Source of the DNA: [Clostridium] symbiosum
Lineage (GTDB): Bacteria > Bacillota > Clostridia > Lachnospirales > Lachnospiraceae
Assembly (NCBI GenBank): GCA_021769625.1
Contig: JAETSN010000016.1
Coordinates: 1 to 64,000 of the forward strand
DNA length: 64,000 nucleotides
Direction: 5' to 3'
Below are positions 58,155-64,000 of this stretch, one piece after another. The position numbers and the translations under genes were made by a program. The notes under the pieces were generated by a model, which was not told where the DNA came from, made no database searches, and saw only the letters and a program-made list of their open reading frames with translations. How positions within the stretch are numbered: position 1 is the first letter of the stretch; each line of letters begins with the position of its first letter.

Positions 58155-60869
58155 TCAGTGCGCATCATACCAGTTATCCCCGAAACTTAAGTCGATCTCC
58201 AGCTCCACCGCCAGCTTCGCCGCCTGCCGCATTTCCGTGCTCAGGATCTCCCGCACCTGTTCGATCTCCTCCACAGCCGTCTCCACCAGCAGCTCGTCGT
58301 GCACCTGCAGGATCAGCCTGGAACGAAAGCCCTCCCTGCGCAGCCTCTCATCCACCCGCACCATGGCGATCTTGATGATATCCGCCGCCGTTCCCTGAAT
58401 CGGCGCGTTCATCGCTACCCGCTCCCCGAAAGAACGCTGCATGAAATTGTCGGAAGAAAGTTCCGGCACTGGCCGCCGCCTGCCAAACATGGTCACAGAA
58501 TAACCCTTCTCTTTTGCGCTCTGCACGCAGCCGTCCAGAAATACCTTGATCCCCGGATAAGTCTCAAAATACTTCTCGATATACTCCGCCGCTTCCTTTC
58601 TGGAAATACTCAGATCCTGGCTCAGCCCGAAGGAACTGATCCCATACACGATGCCGAAATTCACTGCCTTCGCATTTCGCCTCTGCAGGGAAGTCACCTC
58701 ATCCTGCGGCACATGGAATACCTTGGATGCCGTGATCCTGTGGATGTCCGCATCCTGTTGATACGCCTCGATCAGCTGCTCATCCCCGGACATGGACGCC
58801 AGCACCCGCAGTTCAATCTGGGAATAGTCCGCGTCCATCAGCACAAACCCCTCTTTGGGCACAAACACTTTGCGGATGCGCCGCCCAAGCTCCATCCGCA
58901 TCGGAATATTCTGCAGGTTCGGCTCCGTGGAGCTGATCCGCCCGGTAGCGGTGATCGTCTGATTAAATGTCGTATGGATCCTGTTATCCTCCCCGATATA
59001 TGCCGCCAGTCCATCCGCATACGTAGATTTTAGCTTTGTGAGCGTCCGGTATTCCAAAATATCACTGACGATCGGATATTCCGGCGCCAGTTTTTCCAGC
59101 ACATCCGCCGCCGTGGAATACCCCGTCTTGGTCTTCTTGCCGCCGGGAAGCTGCATCGTACCGAACAGGATCTCCCCGAGCTGCTTGGGGGAATTAATAT
59201 TGAAATGCACGCCCGCCTTCTCCCAGATGGACTCCTCGAGTTCCGTGATCCTACCTGTCAGCGCGTTCCCGTATTCTTTCAATTCCTCCGGCTTTACCAA
59301 CACCCCTTCCTGCTCCATATGGTACAACACTTTGGAAAGCGGCATCTCTATCTCCCGAAACAGGTCATACTGCTTCGTCTCTTTCAGTTTTTCCTCCAGC
59401 ACAGCCCTGCTCTCCGCCAGAATGCTGACGCAGCCGCAGAGATACTGCACAAACTCCTCCCTCTGGTCGGCAAAAGCTTCCGCCGCCTTCTTTTTCCCGA
59501 AAAGCTGGCTGTAGGAAGCCGCCCCGCTCCCGAGATACTCTCCCGCTATATCCTCTATCTGATAATCGCTCTTCAGAGGGTTTAACAGATAGGCGGCGAT
59601 CAGCACATCAAAAAGCCTGTCCGTCTCCGCATCCTCCCCCAGATAAGCATAGTAGTCCTTGATCTGAAAGCCTGTGAGCGAGATATCTTTTTCGCAGAGT
59701 GCCCGCAGTTTTTCCAAAAACAGCGTTGAGGTGATCCCCTGTCTGTTCTTTTCCTCCGCATCCCCGAAACTGACAAACACCGCATCCTCCCCCGGCACAA
59801 AAAGTGCAGCGCATAGCAGCGCCTCCTGCGTTTTTTCTTCCATCCCAAAGAGGCTCATCTGTTCGTTCTCTTTTAACGTCCGCTTTTCTGCCGGATAAAA
59901 GATCCATGACAGCAGCTTTTTTTCCTCCGCTTTTTTCAGAAAGCCGTCCAGCTCCCTCTCCTTTTTCAGCTCCCGGCAGACGATCTCCTTCTTCCCCTTT
60001 TCCTTATCAAACCGATCCAGCAGATTTTTAAAAGCCAGCCTCTGAAACAGTTCATAGGCTTCATCGGTATACAGATTCCCTATCACCGCATCCTCATAGG
60101 CAAAGGGAAAATCCCCCGCTGTATTGATCGTCGCCAGTTTTAAACTCAGATCCGCCAGATCGCGGTGCTCCGCCAGAGACTCCCGGATGCTCTTTTTGGG
60201 GATCTCCTCCAGATGGGCATAAATATTCTCAATGGAACCGTACGTCACCATCAAATCCGTCGCCGTCTTCTGTCCCACTTTGGGCACACCCGGAATATTG
60301 TCGGCTGTATCCCCCATCAGCGCTTTTAACTCAATAAACTGCTGCGGCGTCACCTGATATGCGGCCTTCACGTCTTTTGCATAATAATCCTCCACCTCTG
60401 TGCGCCCGCCCTTGGTCTTGGGGATCCGTATCCTGATATGCTCGCTGGCGATCTGCAGAAGATCTCTATCCCCGGAGATCAGGGAGACTTCCAGTCCGTC
60501 CCTCTCCCCTCGCTTTGCCAGCGTCCCGAGAATATCGTCCGCTTCCAGCCCCGGCTTTTCAATGGTCAATACCCACATCGCCTGCAGCACCTCCTTGATC
60601 AGGGGCACCTGCTCCAAAAGCTCTTTGGGCATGGGCTTTCTCGTCCCTTTATATTCCGCGTACAGTTCATGCCGGAAGGTGGGGGCGTGCACATCAAAAG
60701 CCACCGCAAGATAATCCGCGTTTTCCTCACCGAGCACCTTGAACAGGATCGTCAGAAATCCGTATACCCCTCCCGTGTGCTGTCCCTGCGCGTTGGTCAG
60801 ATCGGGCAGTCCGTAAAACGCCCTGTTCAAAATACTGTGTCCGTCTATTAAAACCAGTTTCTTTGCCAT
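58155..60869 (-). CDS. polA: DNA polymerase I
   Basis: A 904-residue polymerase that removes RNA primers and fills gaps. Residues 1-295 are the 5'-3' exonuclease (KLVLIDGHSILNRAFYGLPD, VAFDVHAPTFRHELYAEYKGTRKPMP, LMGDTADNIPGVPKVGQKTA). The middle 3'-5' exonuclease domain lacks the DxE and DxxxD motifs, so it probably has no proofreading, as in Bacillus. The polymerase domain has DYSQIELRVLASMSGDEQL, RRNAKAVNFGIVYG and LQVHDELLVE. The start MAKKLVLIDG has AGGAGG; the longer frame is not used. Confidence 0.97.
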   Translation of the reverse strand: MAKKLVLIDGHSILNRAFYGLPDLTNAQGQHTGGVYGFLTILFKVLGEENADYLAVAFDVHAPTFRHELYAEYKGTRKPMPKELLEQVPLIKEVLQAMWVLTIEKPGLEADDILGTLAKRGERDGLEVSLISGDRDLLQIASEHIRIRIPKTKGGRTEVEDYYAKDVKAAYQVTPQQFIELKALMGDTADNIPGVPKVGQKTATDLMVTYGSIENIYAHLEEIPKKSIRESLAEHRDLADLSLKLATINTAGDFPFAYEDAVIGNLYTDEAYELFQRLAFKNLLDRFDKEKGKKEIVCRELKKERELDGFLKKAEEKKLLSWIFYPAEKRTLKENEQMSLFGMEEKTQEALLCAALFVPGEDAVFVSFGDAEEKNRQGITSTLFLEKLRALCEKDISLTGFQIKDYYAYLGEDAETDRLFDVLIAAYLLNPLKSDYQIEDIAGEYLGSGAASYSQLFGKKKAAEAFADQREEFVQYLCGCVSILAESRAVLEEKLKETKQYDLFREIEMPLSKVLYHMEQEGVLVKPEELKEYGNALTGRITELEESIWEKAGVHFNINSPKQLGEILFGTMQLPGGKKTKTGYSTAADVLEKLAPEYPIVSDILEYRTLTKLKSTYADGLAAYIGEDNRIHTTFNQTITATGRISSTEPNLQNIPMRMELGRRIRKVFVPKEGFVLMDADYSQIELRVLASMSGDEQLIEAYQQDADIHRITASKVFHVPQDEVTSLQRRNAKAVNFGIVYGISSFGLSQDLSISRKEAAEYIEKYFETYPGIKVFLDGCVQSAKEKGYSVTMFGRRRPVPELSSDNFMQRSFGERVAMNAPIQGTAADIIKIAMVRVDERLRREGFRSRLILQVHDELLVETAVEEIEQVREILSTEMRQAAKLAVELEIDLSFGDNWYDAH

Positions 60870-60879
60870 CACATTCCTC

Positions 60880-61233
60880 CTAACCTGCAAAATTCAAAAT
60901 GAGCAGCACCGTCAGCAGCAGCACAGCCGCTATGCCGATACATTCCAATATAAACAGCCCCTGCCGGAAAAAACGATATATCTTTACTTTTTTCCTCGCC
61001 TCCTCCAGCGCCGTGTTCAACTCTTCCTGCAGATCAAAAGTATTTCCCGCCTCCAGGCTGTTTAGTCCGACTTCCACCAGAAACTGTATGGAAAGCTCCT
61101 CCCTGCAGTTATCACATTCTTCTATATGTTCCATGAACCGCTCCAGTTCCCTGTAGGACAACTCCTTTGAGATAAACGCCGGTATCATTTTCGCAGCATG
61201 CATGCACTGCAGTTTTTCTTTATTCCTTTTCAT
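60880..61233 (-). CDS. Zinc-finger membrane protein (anti-sigma-like)
   Basis: A 117-residue protein with an N-terminal anti-sigma-like zinc-finger: Cys10, His12, then FMEHIEECDNCREEL (HxxxCxxC near residues 35-42). A charged helix follows, then one transmembrane helix near 92-115 (LFILECIGIAAVLLLTVLLIL). This is the architecture of zf-HC2 anti-sigma factors, but no sigma-factor gene adjoins it. It ends 10 bases before the polA start and is probably cotranscribed with it. Confidence 0.72.
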   Translation of the reverse strand: MKRNKEKLQCMHAAKMIPAFISKELSYRELERFMEHIEECDNCREELSIQFLVEVGLNSLEAGNTFDLQEELNTALEEARKKVKIYRFFRQGLFILECIGIAAVLLLTVLLILNFAG

Positions 61234-61292
61234 CTTTTGCTCCGCTCAAACCGAAATTTCTCACTGCTCTTTTCTTTTCGCTTTCGTAACCG

Positions 61293-61387
61293 AGCAGGGA
61301 AGATTCTCCTTCCCCTGCCCGCCGCGCGCCCCATGCGCCGCCTTCGCGGCACGTTTTTAAGTGTCTATGACACTTTTTGCATGGGGC
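61293..61387. repeat. Structured intergenic element, copy B (three-way junction)
   Basis: Starts with the 35-base segment shared with 27833-27867 (hairpin GCAGGGAAG and CTTCCCCTGC, then CCGCCGCGC). Next is a 9 bp perfect outer stem, GCCCCATGC (61328-61336) with GCATGGGGC (61379-61387). It encloses two hairpins: GCCGC-CTTC-GCGGC (61337-61350) and AAGTGTC-TAT-GACACTT (61359-61375). It lies between mecA and the zinc-finger gene, after the mecA terminator. Confidence 0.7.
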
Positions 61388-61392
61388 TGCGT

Positions 61393-61429
61393 ACAAAAAG
61401 GCGAAAAGCCAGAATTGCTGTTTCGCCTT
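61393..61429 (-). terminator. Terminator of mecA
   Basis: Minus-strand stem AAGGCGAAA with TTTCGCCTT (61421-61429 and 61398-61406), then TTTTTG. Confidence 0.8.
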
Positions 61430-61471
61430 CTTCCATCAGGAAAATGCATGATCAGATCTTCCTGTCCTGTT

Positions 61472-62161
61472 TCATATTTTCCTCAAATTGCCGATCGCAC
61501 GGTCCGCGATCAAAAGCTCGCCATGCTCCCGCAGATGATCATACAGATGATCCGAATCCACCAGAACTTTTGCATAGTCAAAAGCAACCGCCGTGAGCAG
61601 ATTAAAATGATAATCTGATATCCGGTATCTTTCCACGATCAGATAATAATTATCCTTCTCCTTATACAGATGGCTCCTGATCGGCTGCTTCAGACCCACC
61701 GCACGGCAATAGGACATGACATCCCCGATAGACGTAAAGCAGTACATTCTGTAGGCTTCCTTCTTTTCCTCCTTTGCGGCCTCGGCCTGATCCTGCTCTT
61801 CCTTTGCCGGCAAAGCTTCCTTCTGTTTATGATCAAACAACCTTCCGATCTCCTGCGCGATCCGGCTCTCCGCCAGCTCCTTCAAATATTTTAAGACCTG
61901 TTCCCTGATCTGCTTTTCGTCACCGCTGCCAAAGGTAAGGCTGATGCGCCGGTCGCTCAGCACTTCTAACCGCATGGAAACGATCCCCTTGTCGTTCTGA
62001 TATCCCAGCTCGTCTCTCGCCTCCGAAACTATGTACTGTAAAAATTCATCCGATCTGCCGGAATGGCTTAAAAACTCGTCCAGATTCAGCCCGAAGCTTT
62101 CCATATCCTCTTCCGTCACAATACACCGTATTGTATTTTCATCAATTCTTTTATATTCCAT
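61472..62161 (-). CDS. mecA: MecA-type adaptor protein
   Basis: A 229-residue adaptor that delivers substrates to the ClpC AAA+ unfoldase. The N-terminal domain (MEYKRIDENTIRCIVTEEDMESFGLNLDEFL) is followed by a charged Ala/Glu/Lys linker (residues about 108-135) and the C-terminal ClpC-binding domain (YRMYCFTSIGDVMSYCRAV, LYKEKDNYYLIVERYRIS). The start at 62161 is chosen because family members begin with this MEY-type motif. It has its own promoter and terminator. Confidence 0.9.
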   Translation of the reverse strand: MEYKRIDENTIRCIVTEEDMESFGLNLDEFLSHSGRSDEFLQYIVSEARDELGYQNDKGIVSMRLEVLSDRRISLTFGSGDEKQIREQVLKYLKELAESRIAQEIGRLFDHKQKEALPAKEEQDQAEAAKEEKKEAYRMYCFTSIGDVMSYCRAVGLKQPIRSHLYKEKDNYYLIVERYRISDYHFNLLTAVAFDYAKVLVDSDHLYDHLREHGELLIADRAIGNLRKI

Positions 62162-62229
62162 AGCACCACTTTCTTTTTTTAATAGAAAGCCCACACCATC
62201 TGGTATAGGCTCTGTTCATTACTATTCAC

Positions 62230-62258
62230 ATTCTACATGATTTATTCCTTTTTGTAAA
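62230..62258 (-). promoter_or_regulatory. Promoter of mecA
   Basis: Minus strand: TTTACA (62253-62258), 17 bases, TAGAAT (62230-62235), each one base off consensus. The palindrome GCACCGGTGC (62259-62268) adjoins the -35 box and may be a regulator site. Confidence 0.65.
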
Positions 62259-62325
62259 GCACCGGTGCAAAATCAGTGTGTCCCATCTGCCGCCAGACAA
62301 ACGATTTTTCCGTGGTCACTTAAAT

Positions 62326-62354
62326 TTGACAAACAAACAATTCCCTTGTAAAAT
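62326..62354 (+). promoter_or_regulatory. Promoter of pepD
   Basis: Perfect TTGACA (62326-62331), 17 bases, TAAAAT (62349-62354), about 54 bases before the pepD start codon. Confidence 0.75.
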
Positions 62355-62407
62355 TTTGTCATATGTAAATCATAGATATAACACAGGAAAAATTGGGGGG
62401 ACAGATC

Positions 62408-63859
62408 ATGGGTATACTTTCAGGTTTAACGCCGGAACCGGTTTTTAAGTACTTTGAGGAGATCTGCGGCATTCCGCACACTTCTCATCATGAAAAGGAG
62501 CTGAGCGATTACTGTGTCAGATTCGCCAGAGAAAGAGGTTATGACTGCATACAGGATGAAATGGGCAATGTGCTCATCATCGCCGGGGCGACACCGGGCT
62601 ATGAAGATGCGGAGGCTGTGATCATCCAGGGACATCTGGATATGGTCGGAGACAAAGCCGAGGGCTGCGATATCGACATGGAAAAAGAGGGTCCCCGGGT
62701 TTATATCGATGACGACTATATCCGCGCCGACGGCACGACCTTAGGCGGTGACAACGGGATCGCCGTTGCCTACGCGCTGGCGCTTTTGGATGCAAAAGAC
62801 GGCAGCATTCCCCACCCCCGGGTGGAAATAGTGCTGACGGTATGTGAAGAAGTCGGGCTTCTCGGCGCTACAGCCATGGACCTTTCTTCCTGCCGGGCGC
62901 GACGTATGTTAAATATCGACTCCGAAGTCGAAGGCATTCTGACCGCAGGATGCGCAGGCGGCAGACGGACATGCTGCCGTATCCCGGTAAAACGGATTCC
63001 CTGCGCCGGCCTTCGATGCGAATTGGAACTCGCCGGCCTTTTGGGCGGCCATTCCGGCATGGAGATCGACAAGGGACGTGCCAATGCGGCGACGCTGCTT
63101 GGACGTTTTCTGATGTTCCTGAACGAAAACATGTCCTATGATCTGGCTGCCCTGAACGCCGGGGTTAAGGAAAACGTGATCCCCAAGAGCGGCTTTGCCG
63201 TGCTCCTGATCTCACCGGACGAGGAAAGTACATTAAAAAAAACAACGGAAAAATTCCATGAGTTTATGGAGGCGGAATACGGCAAAGCGGACCCGGATAT
63301 CCACCTTGATCTCACGGTCGGCGAAGCCGGCGAATCTTCCGCGCTCGACAAAGATTCCCTGCTGCGGGTGCTCACCGCGCTGAACCTGATGCCGAACGGC
63401 GTGCAGGCGATGAGCATGGATCTTCCTGGGCTGGTGGAAACCTCCGTCAATATGGGCGTTGCCGAACTGACCGATGACGAACTGATCCTCAGACAGTCCA
63501 TCCGCAGTTCCGTCTCTTCCGCCAAGGAAATGATCTTCCGCAAAATTGCCCTTCTCGCAGAGCAGCTCGGCGGAACAGTGGATTTTCAGGGCGATTATCC
63601 CGCCTGGCCCTACGCCAGAACCTCCAGACTGCGGGATCTGTGCGTGGATATCTTCAAAGAGCAGTACGGTTACGAGCCGAAGATCGAACTGATGCATGCC
63701 GGTCTGGAATGCGGCATCATATCCGGAAAACTGGACGGCCTCGACTGCATCTCCTTCGGACCGAACCTGACCGACATCCACACCCCGAACGAGCATGTGA
63801 GCATCTCTTCCGTCGCCCGCGTATGGGAATACTTAAAGGCGATCCTTGCCGCCCGCTAA
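62408..63859 (+). CDS. pepD: Aminoacyl-histidine dipeptidase PepD (M20 family)
   Basis: A 483-residue M20 metallopeptidase that cleaves Xaa-His and other dipeptides. Zinc ligands and catalytic residues are in IQGHLDMVGD (His-x-Asp, near residue 78), TTLGGDNGIAVAYALA (Asp), TVCEEVGLLGA (Glu-Glu), the SEVEG Asp/Glu region and HAGLECG (His). The ATG at 62408 follows GGGGGGA; an upstream TTG is less likely. It is monocistronic, with a consensus promoter before it and a terminator after it. Confidence 0.94.
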   Translation: MGILSGLTPEPVFKYFEEICGIPHTSHHEKELSDYCVRFARERGYDCIQDEMGNVLIIAGATPGYEDAEAVIIQGHLDMVGDKAEGCDIDMEKEGPRVYIDDDYIRADGTTLGGDNGIAVAYALALLDAKDGSIPHPRVEIVLTVCEEVGLLGATAMDLSSCRARRMLNIDSEVEGILTAGCAGGRRTCCRIPVKRIPCAGLRCELELAGLLGGHSGMEIDKGRANAATLLGRFLMFLNENMSYDLAALNAGVKENVIPKSGFAVLLISPDEESTLKKTTEKFHEFMEAEYGKADPDIHLDLTVGEAGESSALDKDSLLRVLTALNLMPNGVQAMSMDLPGLVETSVNMGVAELTDDELILRQSIRSSVSSAKEMIFRKIALLAEQLGGTVDFQGDYPAWPYARTSRLRDLCVDIFKEQYGYEPKIELMHAGLECGIISGKLDGLDCISFGPNLTDIHTPNEHVSISSVARVWEYLKAILAAR

Positions 63860-63917
63860 AAAAGCGAAGTGAAAAATTTTCTCCAAACAAATGCACAGCA
63901 CAAAGACAGGTATTCAA

Positions 63918-63954
63918 AAAGACCGGCTGCCTTTCCATTTACCAGCCGGTCTTT
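63918..63954 (+). terminator. Terminator after pepD
   Basis: A perfect 12 bp stem, AAAGACCGGCTG with CAGCCGGTCTTT (63918-63929 and 63943-63954), about 60 bases after the pepD stop. The flanking A and T runs are short, so it may work in both directions. Confidence 0.75.
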
Positions 63955-64000
63955 CCTGCTTAGACCATTTCTTAAATATACCGAAGCCTTCCCTCTTCGA

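Noticed and set aside
1-64000. tRNA, rRNA, riboswitches, prophage or insertion sequences
   Set aside because: I looked for these by eye in all gaps and saw no tRNA cloverleaf, conserved riboswitch core, transposase or phage gene. A covariance-model scan would be needed to exclude short RNAs.

Overview
The window is a compact, roughly 50% GC bacterial chromosome segment. Nearly every gene lies on the minus strand; only three (the YprB-like exonuclease, tmcAL and pepD) are on the plus strand. Gene content and order point to an anaerobic Firmicute of the Lachnospiraceae type: an Rnf complex, a sodium-pumping biotin decarboxylase cluster, ylxM-ffh-rpsP-khpA-rimM-trmD, scpAB, an IspH/ribosomal-S1 pair, MecA, the UPF0210/ACT pair and a long FtsA-like protein beside coaE and polA. 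That placement is inference from gene families. I see no rRNA, tRNA, CRISPR array, insertion sequence or prophage.

Layout, left to right. 116-4377: rnfCDGEA, closed by a terminator just past rnfA, with no rnfB in view. 4.7-8.1 kb: a YprB-like exonuclease flanked by hairpin repeats, a coiled-coil protein and an orphan cheR. 8.2-13.4 kb: a six-gene operon (RpiR regulator, BaiN/HI0933 flavoprotein, a previously hidden 43-residue membrane peptide, cmk, ispH, S1 protein). 13.5-14.2 kb: a TetR gene with an operator on its own promoter. 14.3-19.7 kb: the decarboxylase operon with two different carboxyltransferases. 19.9-26.4 kb: an alanine-rich secreted protein, two D-Ala-D-Ala carboxypeptidases, scpAB, a phosphoesterase and a 3 x 110 bp tandem repeat. 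26.5-30.4 kb: the SRP/ribosome-maturation operon, in which rimM is broken by an in-frame amber codon.

30.5-49.5 kb is more accessory: a DUF1848 protein, two separate BlaI/M56-peptidase pairs, ferritin, a paired SMR transporter, a ZIP transporter, a phosphopantetheinyl transferase, an RsmF-type methyltransferase with a repeat-expanded linker, a fused DUF1905/C39-like protein, a radical SAM protein, a pyridoxal kinase, tmcAL and an unassigned gene. 49.8-64 kb returns to conserved housekeeping: UPF0210-ACT, an AT-rich DUF3800 gene behind a hairpin array, walJ/yycJ, the FtsA-like protein, coaE, a YbaK deacylase, small stress genes, polA, a zinc-finger membrane protein, mecA and pepD.

Two themes link the genes. 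First, ion-motive energy conservation: Rnf and the biotin decarboxylase are both membrane ion pumps fed by fermentation intermediates. Second, short structured repeats: several intergenic gaps carry hairpins that recur in the window with compensatory base changes. These repeats, the amber-split rimM and the 110 bp tandem array are the observations most worth following. I did not find a clearly novel multi-gene defence or biosynthetic system.
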